Assembly (NCBI RefSeq): GCF_001864835.1 | Contig: NZ_MJGI01000025.1 | Coordinates: 435,184-499,183, forward strand | Source of the DNA: Curtobacterium sp. MCBA15_001 | GTDB taxonomy: Bacteria > Actinomycetota > Actinomycetes > Actinomycetales > Microbacteriaceae | Direction of reading: 5' to 3' | DNA: 64,000 bases | Shown here: positions 8,404 to 17,188 of the stretch, piece after piece | Numbering within the stretch: the stretch's first letter is position 1 | How the letters are laid out: the number at the start of each line of letters is the position of its first letter | Position numbers and translations under genes: made by a program | The notes under the pieces: model-generated | Told to the model about the DNA's origin: nothing | Databases searched by the model: none | What the model saw: the letters and a program-made list of their open reading frames with translations, nothing else

Positions 8404-8859
8404 CTACCGGGAAGGGTCGCCCTCTGCCGATCGGGGCACCTTGACCGCGATCCCGATGACCACGAAGACCGCGGCCGCGATGATCTGCAGCGCCGCCCAG
8501 ACCTGTCCGGGGATCGGCACGGTCACCAGCGGGTTCCAGCAGACGGCGATGGCGGCCGTCACGATCAGCGCCCACCACGTCCGGCCGCGCAGCGCGAAGA
8601 CGAGCACGATGAGCGCGAGGACGGTGACACCCCAGCGGACCGCGACGAACGCAGGGTCGTCGAGCAGCGCGACGCAGGCCAGCAGGACGACGGCAGCCAG
8701 GAGCCCCGGCGCGAGCGCCGGACGGGTGAACGCCGGCGGCTGCTCGGCTCCCCCGGCCGGACGGGAGGCCCGGCGCGGTTCCGCCGCGCCGGTCCGGCCC
8801 GAGCCCGCACCGGACCGCAGGGACGACCCGACCTGGGGCCGTCCCTTCCGGCCGGCCAT
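8404..8859 (-). CDS. Small membrane protein (DUF6804-like)
   Basis: This 151-residue protein has a hydrophilic N-terminus (about 1-50) and then four hydrophobic segments, with the pair ICWNPL-type turn and a closing AALQIIAAAVFVVIGI helix. That pattern resembles the DUF6804 family of unknown function; the match is by eye only. Its ATG overlaps the stop of the SGNH gene by one base, so it is the last member of a three-gene operon. Residues 31-34 (ASRP) are encoded by the dispersed GGACGGGAGGC motif and are followed by an inverted repeat in the DNA, which marks the hydrophilic part as a variable insert. Confidence 0.7.
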   Translation of the reverse strand: MAGRKGRPQVGSSLRSGAGSGRTGAAEPRRASRPAGGAEQPPAFTRPALAPGLLAAVVLLACVALLDDPAFVAVRWGVTVLALIVLVFALRGRTWWALIVTAAIAVCWNPLVTVPIPGQVWAALQIIAAAVFVVIGIAVKVPRSAEGDPSR

Positions 8860-9446
8860 CAGGCCGAGGCCTCGTCCAGCTCGATCGCGGTGATGGGTCG
8901 GGACATCGGCGGCAGGCCGCGCAGGCGTTCGAGCGCCGGGACGAGCTCGTCGGTGTACGCGCGGTAGCCCGCGTCGGTGAGGTGCAACCCGTCCTCGGTG
9001 TACTGCTCGGCGAGGTGGTCGCCGTCGGCCAGTGCCGGCCAGACGTCGAGGTACTGGGCGTGGCACGTGGCCACGAACTGCCGCAGGTGGCGGTTCGCCT
9101 CCTCGATGCGCGGGGTGTACTCGGCCTGCCGCGGGAGGATCGACACGAGCAGCAGGCGCACGCCCGGCAGTTCGCGTCGGAGCGTGACGAGGATGGTCTC
9201 GACGTTCCGCACGACGTGCTCGGCGCTCTTGCGGTGGTTGCCGAAGTCGTTCGTGCCGACGAGCAGCACGATGACGTCGGGCGACTGCGCCACGACGGCG
9301 TCGAGCCGCTCGAGGACGCCGTCGGTCGTGTCGCCGCCGATCCCCTGGTTCACGGTGCGCTCCTCGGGGAGCCGCTCGTCCCAGGCTCCGCCTGCGGTGA
9401 TGCTGTCCCCCAGGAACAGGACCAGTCCGCGTCCGTCGTCGCTCAT
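8859..9446 (-). CDS. SGNH/GDSL-type esterase
   Basis: This 195-residue protein is a compact SGNH hydrolase of the lysophospholipase L1/TesA type. The nucleophile is in FLGDSIT near the N-terminus, the oxyanion residues are in NQGIGGDTT and GTNDFGNH, and the catalytic DxxH is DGLHLTDAGY near the C-terminus. No signal peptide is present, so it acts in the cytoplasm. Its start overlaps the upstream SDR gene by 4 nt (ATGA) and its stop overlaps the next ATG. The natural ester substrate is not predictable. Confidence 0.9.
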   Translation of the reverse strand: MSDDGRGLVLFLGDSITAGGAWDERLPEERTVNQGIGGDTTDGVLERLDAVVAQSPDVIVLLVGTNDFGNHRKSAEHVVRNVETILVTLRRELPGVRLLLVSILPRQAEYTPRIEEANRHLRQFVATCHAQYLDVWPALADGDHLAEQYTEDGLHLTDAGYRAYTDELVPALERLRGLPPMSRPITAIELDEASA

Positions 9447-10975
9447 GCTGCCTCCTCGTGCGCCGGTGCGCGGGACCCATTCTGCTGCGTGCTGTTGGCC
9501 TGCGTCGAGCCGGTCCGGTGTGCCTCGCGCTCGGCACGGGCCGTGATCCGTTCGACCATGCCGGGGAAGATCACCCCGTGGAAGGGCAGGATCCCGTACC
9601 AGTACAGGCGTCCGGCGAGCCCTTGCGGGAAGTAGATCGCCCGCTGGTGGTAGTCGCAGCCGCCGTCGTCGGACGGGGTCACGGTCATCTCGAGCCAGGC
9701 GCGTCCGGGTGACTTGAACTCAGCACGGAGGCGCAGGTAGTGGCCGCGGTCGAGTCGCTCGACGCGCCACCAGTCGAGGGCGTCCCCCTGCTCCAGGCGC
9801 TTCGGGTCGCGGCGTCCGCGGTTCAGCCCGACACCGCCGAGCACCTTGTCCATCCACCCGCGAGCGACCCAGGCGAGCGGGAACGAGTACCACCCGTTCT
9901 CGCCGCCGATGGACTCGACGACGCTCCACACGGCCTCGGGCGGCGCGGCACTGTGCCGGAGCCGGTCGTCGACGTAGACGGTGTGACCGGCCCAGTCCGG
10001 GTCGCTCGGCAGCGGGTCGGCCGGGGTCGTCGCGAGCGTCGCGCTCCGCCAGCTCGTGGTGACCTCGCCCTTGCGCATCTTCGTCAGCGCGAGGCGGACC
10101 GCACGGCGGTACCCGGTCAGCCCGCCCTCTGGCCGCGGCACGACGTCGTCGATGTCGTGCTCGCGCTGGACGCACTCGAACTGCAGCGACTCGATGATCG
10201 GCGTCGCCAGCTTGCGCGGGATCGGGGTGACCATGTTGAACCAGTGCGCGGCGAGCCCCGGGGTCATCACGGGCAGTGGTGAGATGGCCCGCTGCGGGAG
10301 CTTGGCCTCCACCGCGTAGCCGTTGAGCATCTGGCCGTACCGCAGCACGTCGGGCCCGCCGATGTCGAAGGTGCGGTTGACGTCCGCCGGGATGTCGAGC
10401 GCAGCGACCAGGTAGTACAGGACGTCCCGCACCGCGATCGGCTGGATGTGGTTCCGCACCCACCGCGGCGTGGGCATCCACGGCAGCACGTCGGTGACGT
10501 GGCGGATCATCTCGAACGAGGTGCTGCCGGAGCCGATCACCACGCCGGCCTGGTAGGCGATCGTCGGCACGCCGGAGGCCAGCAGGACGTCGCCCACCTC
10601 CTTCCGGCTGCGCAGGTGCTTCGACAGTTCGCCGTCGGGGTGCAGTCCGCCCAGGTAGACGAACCGTCGCACGCCGGCCGTCGTCGCCGCTGCGGACATC
10701 GTCTCGACGGCGTTCCGCTCGGCGGTCTCGAAGTCGCCGTCGGCACCCATCGCGTGCGCCAGGTAGTACACCGCCTCGATGCCGTCGACGGCACGGGCCA
10801 CCGCCTCGGCGTCCTGGAGGTCGCCCTGGACCACGTCGACCTGGTCACGCCAGGGGACGTCGTCGAGCTTGGTGGGCGTGCGGACGAGCACCCGGACGGT
10901 GTGCCCGGCGTCGAGCAGCAGGGGGACGAGGCGACCGCCGATGTAGCCGGTGGCCCCGGTGACGAGGACGCGCAT
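9443..10975 (-). CDS. NAD(P)-dependent epimerase-like SDR with C-terminal DUF2867
   Basis: This 510-residue protein begins with an atypical/extended SDR domain whose dinucleotide-binding site is GATGYIGG at residues 7-14 (related to NmrA-like and complex I assembly SDRs). The C-terminal third (from about PEAVWSVVESIGG) is a DUF2867/SRPBCC-like domain. The two-domain arrangement is common in actinobacteria but its reaction is not known. I start at MRVLVTGATG: the frame is open for 254 residues more on the minus strand, but that stretch overlaps deoC on the other strand. A TACCGT box 7 nt before the ATG suggests a leaderless transcript. First gene of the operon with the SGNH esterase. Confidence 0.88.
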   Translation of the reverse strand: MRVLVTGATGYIGGRLVPLLLDAGHTVRVLVRTPTKLDDVPWRDQVDVVQGDLQDAEAVARAVDGIEAVYYLAHAMGADGDFETAERNAVETMSAAATTAGVRRFVYLGGLHPDGELSKHLRSRKEVGDVLLASGVPTIAYQAGVVIGSGSTSFEMIRHVTDVLPWMPTPRWVRNHIQPIAVRDVLYYLVAALDIPADVNRTFDIGGPDVLRYGQMLNGYAVEAKLPQRAISPLPVMTPGLAAHWFNMVTPIPRKLATPIIESLQFECVQREHDIDDVVPRPEGGLTGYRRAVRLALTKMRKGEVTTSWRSATLATTPADPLPSDPDWAGHTVYVDDRLRHSAAPPEAVWSVVESIGGENGWYSFPLAWVARGWMDKVLGGVGLNRGRRDPKRLEQGDALDWWRVERLDRGHYLRLRAEFKSPGRAWLEMTVTPSDDGGCDYHQRAIYFPQGLAGRLYWYGILPFHGVIFPGMVERITARAEREAHRTGSTQANSTQQNGSRAPAHEEAA

Positions 10976-10982
10976 GCAGGGC

Positions 10983-10988
10983 ACGGTA
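10983..10988 (-). promoter_or_regulatory. -10 box of the SDR-SGNH operon
   Basis: TACCGT on the minus strand ends 7 nt before the ATG at 10975, the spacing of a leaderless transcript. Confidence 0.45.
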
Positions 10989-11006
10989 CGCCGCACGGCT
11001 TGAGGG

Positions 11007-11012
11007 TAGGCT
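11007..11012 (+). promoter_or_regulatory. -10 box of deoC
   Basis: TAGGCT ends 6 nt before the GTG at 11019, indicating a leaderless deoC mRNA. It faces the opposite box of the SDR operon 18 bp away. Confidence 0.5.
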
Positions 11013-11018
11013 CGCCGG

Positions 11019-11750
11019 GTGGACAACGCAGCTCTCCCCGTCACCGCCGACGACGTCCGTCGGCTCATCGACCACGCGATCCTGAAGCCGGAGCTCACGC
11101 GCGCCGACGTCGACGCCCAGCTCGACGAAGCCGCCGCGCACCGCGTGTTCAGCGTGTGCGTCCGACCGAGCGACGTCGCGCACGCCGTCGAGCGCCTGCA
11201 GGGCACGGGCGTCGGGGTCGGGACGGTCATCGGCTTCCCGCACGGCACCACCTCGACCGCCGCCAAGGTCGCGGAGTCGCTGCAGGCCCTGGCCGACGGC
11301 GCGTTCGAGCTCGACATGGTCCAGAACATCGGCGCCGCCCGCTCCGGCGACTGGGAGCGCGTCGAGCAGGACGTCCGCGCGGTCGTCGACGCCGCGGGTG
11401 ACACCGTCGTCAAGGTCATCCTCGAGACCGCGTTCCTGACCGACGACGAGATCGTCGCCGCCAGCCGTGCCGCGCAGTCCGCCGGCGCCGCGTTCGTCAA
11501 GACGTCGACCGGGTTCGCCGGCGGCGGTGCGACCGCCGAGCACATCGCCCTGATGCGCCGCACGGTCGGTGCCGACACCGGCGTGAAGGCCTCCGGCGGG
11601 GTCCGCGGCCTCGACACCCTGCTCGAGATGGTGCAGGCCGGCGCCGACCGCATCGGGACGAGTGCCTCCGCGCGGATCCTCGACGAGGTCGCACACCGCG
11701 CACGGACCGGGGCCGCCTCCGGCACCGGCGACGACACCTCGTCCTACTGA
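11019..11750 (+). CDS. deoC: Deoxyribose-phosphate aldolase DeoC
   Basis: This 243-residue cytoplasmic enzyme cleaves 2-deoxyribose 5-phosphate to glyceraldehyde 3-phosphate and acetaldehyde, letting the cell use deoxynucleosides. The Schiff-base lysine is in FVKTSTGF, and the proton-relay lysine in VKASGGVR; an earlier conserved lysine is in VVKVILET. The whole (beta/alpha)8 fold is present at the usual length. Translation probably starts directly at GTG 11019 because a TAGGCT box ends 6 nt upstream. It diverges from the SDR operon and precedes a ROK kinase by 110 nt; no other deo genes are near. Confidence 0.96.
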   Translation: MDNAALPVTADDVRRLIDHAILKPELTRADVDAQLDEAAAHRVFSVCVRPSDVAHAVERLQGTGVGVGTVIGFPHGTTSTAAKVAESLQALADGAFELDMVQNIGAARSGDWERVEQDVRAVVDAAGDTVVKVILETAFLTDDEIVAASRAAQSAGAAFVKTSTGFAGGGATAEHIALMRRTVGADTGVKASGGVRGLDTLLEMVQAGADRIGTSASARILDEVAHRARTGAASGTGDDTSSY

Positions 11751-11860
11751 CCTGACCCGGCCGGCCCCGGCCGTCCACCGCACCGAGCCGGTGCGCGCCT
11801 GACGCGACGTCCGCGTCCGGGACGCGCCCCGAGCCTCCAGACCGCCGCATCGGAGCGCGC

Positions 11861-12808
11861 ATGTCGAACACCGGATCATCCTCCCTGGCCCTCGCCGTCG
11901 ACCTCGGCGGCACGAAGGTCGAAGCCGCGCTGGTCACGGACCAGGGCGTGGTGCTGCCGGGCACGCGCTTCCGCAGCCCCACGGGACCGCAGCGCACGTC
12001 GGACGAGCTGCAGGCCGCCGTGGACCAGGCGGTGACCAGCGCGCTCGGCGCGATGCCCGAGGATGCCACGCTCGTCGGTGTGGGCATCGGGTCGGCCGGC
12101 CCCGTGGACGAGGAGCACGGGCTCGTCTCGCCCCTGAACATGCCGGTGTGGCGTGGGTACCCGCTCCGGGACCGCGTGGCCGCCCACGTGCCTGCCGGCA
12201 CGCCCGTGACCCTACGCATGGACGGGTTGGCGATCACGCTCGCCGAGCACTGGCTCGGTGCCGCCCAGGGATCCGACCACGTGATGGGCATGATCGTCTC
12301 CACCGGCGTCGGCGGTGGCCTGATCCTGCACGGCCGGACCGTCAGCGGCCCGACCGGCAACGCCGGACACATCGGCCACGTCGAGTGCGGTGGGTTCGAC
12401 GACCGATGCGCGTGCGGCGGCATCGGCTGCCTGGAGGCCGTGGCCAGTGGCCCGAAGACCGTCGCCTGGGCGAAACGGCAGGGGTTCACCGGCGAGACCG
12501 GCGAGGACCTGTCGGCCGCCTACGCGGGCGGCGACCCGATCGCGGTCGCCGCGATCCAGCGGAGCGGTCGTGCGCTCGGTCAGGCGATCGCCGCAGCGAC
12601 CTCGCTGGTCGACCTCGAGGTCGTGGCGATCGGCGGCGGGTTCTCGCACGTCACGCCGGACCTGTTCGAGTACGCCCGCCAGGCCGTGGCCGAGCGCGCC
12701 GAGTTCGGCTTCGTGACGAAGGTGCGGATCGTCCCCACCGGCCTGTCCCAGGACGGACCACTGATCGGTGCCGCGGCGCTGGTGCACCGGGCACACGTCC
12801 TCCGCTGA
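11861..12808 (+). CDS. ROK-family sugar kinase (glucokinase-like)
   Basis: This 315-residue protein has the ROK kinase signs: the ATP-binding AVDLGGTK near residue 10, and the zinc-binding CACGGIGCLEA stretch with the preceding histidine in GHIGHVECGG. There is no N-terminal winged-helix domain, so it is a kinase and not a ROK repressor. Such proteins usually phosphorylate glucose, N-acetylglucosamine or N-acetylmannosamine; the substrate cannot be fixed here. GGAG lies 6-7 nt before the ATG. The gap to deoC holds a short GCACCG/CGGTGC hairpin and no clear promoter, so the two genes may be co-transcribed. Confidence 0.9.
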   Translation: MSNTGSSSLALAVDLGGTKVEAALVTDQGVVLPGTRFRSPTGPQRTSDELQAAVDQAVTSALGAMPEDATLVGVGIGSAGPVDEEHGLVSPLNMPVWRGYPLRDRVAAHVPAGTPVTLRMDGLAITLAEHWLGAAQGSDHVMGMIVSTGVGGGLILHGRTVSGPTGNAGHIGHVECGGFDDRCACGGIGCLEAVASGPKTVAWAKRQGFTGETGEDLSAAYAGGDPIAVAAIQRSGRALGQAIAAATSLVDLEVVAIGGGFSHVTPDLFEYARQAVAERAEFGFVTKVRIVPTGLSQDGPLIGAAALVHRAHVLR

Positions 12809-12814
12809 GGACCG

Positions 12815-12841
12815 GATCTCCACAGTGCCCGATCTCCACAG
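12815..12841. repeat. 11-bp direct repeat after the ROK gene
   Basis: GATCTCCACAG is repeated with a 16-bp period just after the ROK stop codon. Confidence 0.5.
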
Positions 12842-12869
12842 CGCGCGTGACGTCGTGGGTCGGGTACGG

Positions 12870-12875
12870 CAGGAT
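12870..12875 (+). promoter_or_regulatory. Possible -10 box for a leaderless gene
   Basis: CAGGAT ends 6 nt before the GTG at 12882. It is a weak match, supported mainly by the spacing. Confidence 0.3.
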
Positions 12876-12881
12876 GACGGG

Positions 12882-13427
12882 GTGCGTTCCTCCCGGCTGC
12901 TGACCACGGACGACTGGCCCGAGCCGGAGCTGCGCAGCGCCGTCCTCGCCGGCGAACTCGTGCAGGTCGGTGCGTGCTGGGCGTCCGTCGCCGAGCCGCA
13001 GGACCCCGCCCTGCGTGCCGCGTCCTTCGCATGGAGTGCCGACGACCCGCGCGTCATCGCCGCGGTGCGCAGCGCTGCCTGGATCTGGGGCGCGTGTTCC
13101 CGCCCGCCGCTCCCCCACGAGGCCTGTGTGCCTGCCGGAGCACGCATCCGGCAGGACGGAGACGTGCGCGTTCGCGAGGTGGCGATCACCCCGGACGAGG
13201 TGGACCACCTCGACGGTGTCGCCGTGACCTCGCCCCTGCGCACGACGCTCGACCTGCTGCGCGTGCCAGGGCCGGACGCGTGGGCGGCGTGTGCTGAGGC
13301 CGTGTCCGGGATGCTCGTGGTCGGCGGGGTCACCGAGGACGCGCTGCGTGCGCACCTGGACCGCCTGGGGACCGTCCCGATGGTGCGGCAGGCGGAACGG
13401 CGCCTGGCCGCGGTCAGCCCGCGCTGA
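12882..13427 (+). CDS. Conserved hypothetical protein (AbiEi-like layout)
   Basis: I do not recognise this 181-residue protein with certainty. Its layout - a short N-terminal segment, a central part around VAITPDEVDHLDGVAVTSPLRTTLDLLR, and a charged C-terminal tail - recalls the actinobacterial proteins often filed as type IV toxin-antitoxin AbiEi-like or as DUF559 relatives without the nuclease end. No toxin partner is adjacent, so a toxin-antitoxin role is not supported. I start at GTG 12882, where a CAGGAT box ends 6 nt upstream; the same frame is open back to 12768 inside the ROK gene. Its 3' end merges into a triplicated sequence shared with the convergent rel gene. Confidence 0.65.
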   Translation: MRSSRLLTTDDWPEPELRSAVLAGELVQVGACWASVAEPQDPALRAASFAWSADDPRVIAAVRSAAWIWGACSRPPLPHEACVPAGARIRQDGDVRVREVAITPDEVDHLDGVAVTSPLRTTLDLLRVPGPDAWAACAEAVSGMLVVGGVTEDALRAHLDRLGTVPMVRQAERRLAAVSPR

Positions 13428-13474
13428 CGCGGTCAGCCGGCGCTGACGCGGTCGGGGTCAGCCGGCGCTGACGC
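13412..13474. repeat. Triplicated 19-bp unit at the junction of two convergent genes
   Basis: A 19-bp unit containing GTCAGC...GCTGAC occurs at 13412-13430, 13431-13449 and 13456-13474. The first copy carries the stop of the upstream plus-strand gene and the third the stop of rel. Each unit is itself an inverted repeat. Confidence 0.75.
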
Positions 13475-15791
13475 GGTACACGTCGTACACCGCGTCGATG
13501 CGGCGGACGGCGTTCAGGACGCGGTCCAGGTGGGTCGTGTCGCCCATCTCGAACACGAAGCGGGACAGGGCCAGCCGGTCGGACGAGGTCGACACGGTCG
13601 CGGACAGGATGTTCACGTGGTGGTCGGTGAGGACCCGCGTGACGTCGCTGAGGAGCCCGGAGCGGTCGAGCGCCTCGATCTGGATCTGCACGAGGAAGAC
13701 CGACTTGGACGACGGTGCCCACTCGACCTCGATCATCCGGTCGGGCTCGTTCATCAGGGACTTGACGTTCGTGCACGAGGCCTGGTGCACGGAGACGCCC
13801 TGGCCGCGGGTGATGAACCCGACGATCTGGTCGCCGGGCACCGGCGTGCAGCACTTGGCGAGCTTGACCAGGATGTCCGGGGCGCCGCGCACGAGCACGC
13901 CGCTGTCGCTGTTCCGCAGCTGCCGACTCGTGACCTGTCGGGGGAACGCGAGCTCGGGTTCGTCGGTCTCGGTCTCGGTCTGGACGCCCGCCAGGACCTT
14001 CTCGATCACGGACTGGGTCGAGACGTGCCCCTCACCGATGGCGGCGTAGAGGGCGGAGACGTCCTCGTAGCGCATCGCCGACGCGACCTCGGAGATCGAG
14101 TCCTGGCTCATGATGCGCTGCAGCGGGAGGTTCTGCTTGCGCATGGCCCGGGCGATGGCGTCGCGGCCCTGCTCGATCGCCTCTTCGCGACGTTCCTTGG
14201 TGAACCACTGCTTGATCTTGTTGCGCGCACGCGGACTGCGGACGAAGGTCAGCCAGTCCTGGCTGGGTCCGGAGTCGGGGTTCTTCGACGTGAAGATCTC
14301 GACGACGTCACCGCTCGACAGCGCGCTCTCGAGGGGCACCAGGCGACCGTTCACCTTGGCGCCCATCGTGCGGTGCCCGATCTCGGTGTGCACGGCGTAG
14401 GCGAAGTCGACGGGCGTCGCACCCGCGGGCAGGCCGATGACCTTGCCCTGGGGCGTGAAGACGTAGGTCTCCTTCGCGCCGATCTCGTAGCGCAGCGAGT
14501 CGAGGAACTCCCCCGGGTCGCTGGTCTCCGCCTGCCAGTCGGTGATGTGGGCCAACCACGCCATGTCCTGGTCGGTCTGGCTCGACGAGTCGACGTCACG
14601 ACCGGCGGCACGCTGCTTGTACTTCCAGTGCGCGGCGACACCGAACTCGGCCCGCTGGTGCATCTCGTGCGTGCGGATCTGGATCTCGACCGGGCGACCC
14701 TGCGGCCCGAGGACCGTCGTGTGCAGCGACTGGTACAGGTTGAACTTCGGGGTGGCGATGTAGTCCTTGAACCGGCCGGGTAGCGGTGTCCACCGGGCGT
14801 GCACGGAACCGAGCATCGCGTAGCAGTCGCGGACCGTCGGCACGAGCACCCGGATGCCGACCAGGTCGTAGATCTCGTCGAACTCACGTCCGCGCACGAT
14901 CATCTTCTGGTAGATCGAGTAGTACTGCTTCGGGCGGCCCATGACGTCACCGCGGACCTTGGCGGCCTTGAGGTCCTTCTTCAGGGTGCCGATGACGTTC
15001 TGCACGAACTGCTCGCGCTTGGGCTGCCGTTCCTTGACGAGGCTGTCGATCTCGACGTAGAGCTTCGGGTGCAGGACCGCGAACGACAGGTCCTCGAGCT
15101 CGAGCTTGATCATCTGGATGCCGAGCCGGTGCGCGAGCGGCGCGTAGATCTCCAGCGTCTCCTTCGCCTTGCGCGTGGCGGAGGCCGACTCGACGAAGCC
15201 CCACGTCCGGGCGTTGTGCAGCCGGTCGGCGAGCTTGATGACCAGCACCCGGATGTCCTTCGACATCGCGATGACCATCTTGCGGACGGTCTCGGCCTGG
15301 GCACTGTCGCCGTACTTGACCTTGTCGAGCTTCGTCACACCGTCGACGAGCATCGCGATCTCGTCGCCGAAGTCCTGCCGGAGCTGGTCGAGCTGGTAGT
15401 CGGTGTCCTCGACCGTGTCGTGCAGCAACGCCGCAGCGATCGTGATCGTGCCGATCCCGAGGTCGGCGAGGATCTGCGCGACCGCGACCGGGTGCGTGAT
15501 GTACGGCTCGCCGGACTTGCGCTTCTGCCCGTCGTGCGCGCGTTCGGCGACGGAGTAGGCCCGCTCGATGAGCGTGACGTCGGCCTTCGGGTGGTGCGAG
15601 CGGACGGTGCGGATCAGGGTGTCGACGGCACCGGCCGGCTGGGCACGGGAGAAGAGCCGCGGGAGCAGGGAACGGAGCGAACCGAGGTTGCCCGTGGTGT
15701 TCGGACCGAGCGGACTCGTGGGCAGGGACGGCGAACCGGGGCGGCTCGGGACCGAGTCGTCCTGCTTCGCTGACTCACGGATGTCCGTCAT
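13458..15791 (-). CDS. rel: Bifunctional (p)ppGpp synthetase/hydrolase Rel
   Basis: This 777-residue RelA/SpoT homologue makes and degrades the alarmone (p)ppGpp. In order: an N-terminal HD hydrolase domain with the metal site HDTVEDT, showing that hydrolysis is retained; the synthetase domain (from about FDEIYDLVGIRV); a TGS domain (VFTPQGKVIGLPAG); and a C-terminal ACT domain that senses the ribosome and amino acids. This is the single long Rel of actinobacteria. GGAGG lies 6 nt before the ATG, and a TAGTGT -10 box is at 15820-15825. The usual neighbours apt and secDF are partly rearranged here: a rhodanese gene lies between secF and rel. Confidence 0.97.
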   Translation of the reverse strand: MTDIRESAKQDDSVPSRPGSPSLPTSPLGPNTTGNLGSLRSLLPRLFSRAQPAGAVDTLIRTVRSHHPKADVTLIERAYSVAERAHDGQKRKSGEPYITHPVAVAQILADLGIGTITIAAALLHDTVEDTDYQLDQLRQDFGDEIAMLVDGVTKLDKVKYGDSAQAETVRKMVIAMSKDIRVLVIKLADRLHNARTWGFVESASATRKAKETLEIYAPLAHRLGIQMIKLELEDLSFAVLHPKLYVEIDSLVKERQPKREQFVQNVIGTLKKDLKAAKVRGDVMGRPKQYYSIYQKMIVRGREFDEIYDLVGIRVLVPTVRDCYAMLGSVHARWTPLPGRFKDYIATPKFNLYQSLHTTVLGPQGRPVEIQIRTHEMHQRAEFGVAAHWKYKQRAAGRDVDSSSQTDQDMAWLAHITDWQAETSDPGEFLDSLRYEIGAKETYVFTPQGKVIGLPAGATPVDFAYAVHTEIGHRTMGAKVNGRLVPLESALSSGDVVEIFTSKNPDSGPSQDWLTFVRSPRARNKIKQWFTKERREEAIEQGRDAIARAMRKQNLPLQRIMSQDSISEVASAMRYEDVSALYAAIGEGHVSTQSVIEKVLAGVQTETETDEPELAFPRQVTSRQLRNSDSGVLVRGAPDILVKLAKCCTPVPGDQIVGFITRGQGVSVHQASCTNVKSLMNEPDRMIEVEWAPSSKSVFLVQIQIEALDRSGLLSDVTRVLTDHHVNILSATVSTSSDRLALSRFVFEMGDTTHLDRVLNAVRRIDAVYDVYRVSAG

Positions 15792-15860
15792 GCTGCGCCT
15801 CCAGGGACCTGATCCGACAACACTACGCGCGTCGGGTCAGTGCTCGTGACCGCGTTCGCC

Positions 15861-16184
15861 TTAGGCGTCGGGGCTGCCGGTGCGGACCACGGGACCGCCC
15901 TGGGCTTCCCAGGCGACCATACCGCCGGCGAGGCTGACCGCGGGGACGCCCTGCTGCTCGAGCGCCTGGACGGCACGTGCCGACCGCATCCCGGAGTGGC
16001 AGACCACGATCGCGGGCTGGTCGTCGGGTGCGATCTCCGTCCAGCGGTCCGCGAACTCGGACAGTGGTAGCAGGATGGCCTGGGGAGCGTGGACCTCGTC
16101 CCACTCCGTCTGCTCGCGGACGTCGTACAGCCGTGCGCCGGCAGCGATGCGGGCCAGGGCCTGGTCGGTCGTGATCTCCTCCAC
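15861..16184 (-). CDS. Single-domain rhodanese-like sulfurtransferase
   Basis: This 107-residue cytoplasmic protein is a single rhodanese domain, near the usual 100-110 residues. The active-site loop is CHSGMRS with the persulfide-forming cysteine, and the opening DVREQTEWDEVHAP is the CDC25/rhodanese signature. Such proteins carry sulfane sulfur or detoxify cyanide; the partner is unknown. The start is GTG 16184, only 5 nt after the secF stop, so it is the last gene of the yajC-secD-secF transcript by spacing. A link to protein export is not established. Confidence 0.88.
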   Translation of the reverse strand: MEEITTDQALARIAAGARLYDVREQTEWDEVHAPQAILLPLSEFADRWTEIAPDDQPAIVVCHSGMRSARAVQALEQQGVPAVSLAGGMVAWEAQGGPVVRTGSPDA

Positions 16185-16189
16185 GGTGA

Positions 16190-17188
16190 TCAGACCTCGG
16201 CCGGGGTCTCGACCGCGGCGCGCTTGGCCGCGGCGGCCTGCTTCTTGCTGTCCGCCTGCTTGATCTTCGGCTCGTTCTCCCGCAGGTGGGCGTACATCGG
16301 CGACGCGATGAAGATCGTCGAGTAGGTGCCGACGATGATGCCGATGAACAGCGCGAGCGAGATGTCGCGGAGCGTGCCGGCGCCGAGCACGTACGACCCG
16401 ATGAAGAGGATCGCCGCGACGGGCAGCAGGGCGACGACCGAGGTGTTGATCGACCGCACGAGGGTCTGGTTCACCGCGAGGTTGACCGACTGCACGAAGG
16501 TCCGGTGGGACTCCTGCGCCGTGTTCTCGCGCACCTTGTCGAACACCACGACGGTGTCGTACAGCGAGTACCCGAGGATCGTCAAGAAGCCGATGACCGC
16601 GGCCGGCGTGACCTCGAGCCCGACGATGCCGTAGACCCCGGCCGTGATGAGCAGGTCGTGGAGCAATGCGGCCATGGCGGACAGCGACATCTTCCAGGTG
16701 CGGAAGTAGAGCGCCATGAACACGGCGGCCAGCGCCAGGAAGATCACGAGCCCGCGCACCGCCTGGGCGAGCACGTCGGCACCCCAGGTCGCACCGATGA
16801 ACGTCGAGGCGACCTCGGAGTCGTTCACGTTGTAGGCGTCAGCGAGGGCGCCCTGCACCTTTGTGGTCTGGGCGTCGGTGAGCTGCCCGGTCTGCACGCG
16901 GATGCCGTGCTGGCCGAGCTGCGAGACACGCGGGATCTCGTCGGGGACGATCTTCTCGACGGTGTTCGTCGCGAGGTTCTGGTCGGTGTTCTTGACGTCC
17001 GAGATCGTGAACTCGGAGCCGCCCGTGAACTCGATGCCGAGCTGGTAGCCGCCACGGAGCCACGGCACCGCGAGCGAGATGACGATCGCCGCGAGGGCGA
17101 TGACGTACCACAGGCGGCGGCGTCCGACGATGTCGTACGACCGCTTGCCCGTGTAGAGGTCGTTCCCGAACTGGCTGAAGCTCGCCAT
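16190..17188 (-). CDS. secF: Protein translocase subunit SecF
   Basis: This 332-residue membrane protein works with SecD to use the proton gradient in late steps of Sec-dependent export. It has the first helix, a periplasm-side P4-like domain, and five further C-terminal helices, with the family motifs FTGGSEF near the N-terminus and the GYSLYDTVVVFDKVREN block. A basic C-terminal tail follows. The ATG overlaps the secD stop by one base (TGATG), which indicates translational coupling. Length and topology are normal for the family. Confidence 0.96.
   Translation of the reverse strand: MASFSQFGNDLYTGKRSYDIVGRRRLWYVIALAAIVISLAVPWLRGGYQLGIEFTGGSEFTISDVKNTDQNLATNTVEKIVPDEIPRVSQLGQHGIRVQTGQLTDAQTTKVQGALADAYNVNDSEVASTFIGATWGADVLAQAVRGLVIFLALAAVFMALYFRTWKMSLSAMAALLHDLLITAGVYGIVGLEVTPAAVIGFLTILGYSLYDTVVVFDKVRENTAQESHRTFVQSVNLAVNQTLVRSINTSVVALLPVAAILFIGSYVLGAGTLRDISLALFIGIIVGTYSTIFIASPMYAHLRENEPKIKQADSKKQAAAAKRAAVETPAEV

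Noticed and set aside
12882-13427. Type IV toxin-antitoxin pair
   Set aside because: No AbiEii-like nucleotidyltransferase toxin is adjacent; the gene is followed by the convergent rel gene.
13412-13474. Three-copy repeat as a CRISPR-like array
   Set aside because: Units are 19 bp and nearly contiguous, without unique spacers, and there are no cas genes.
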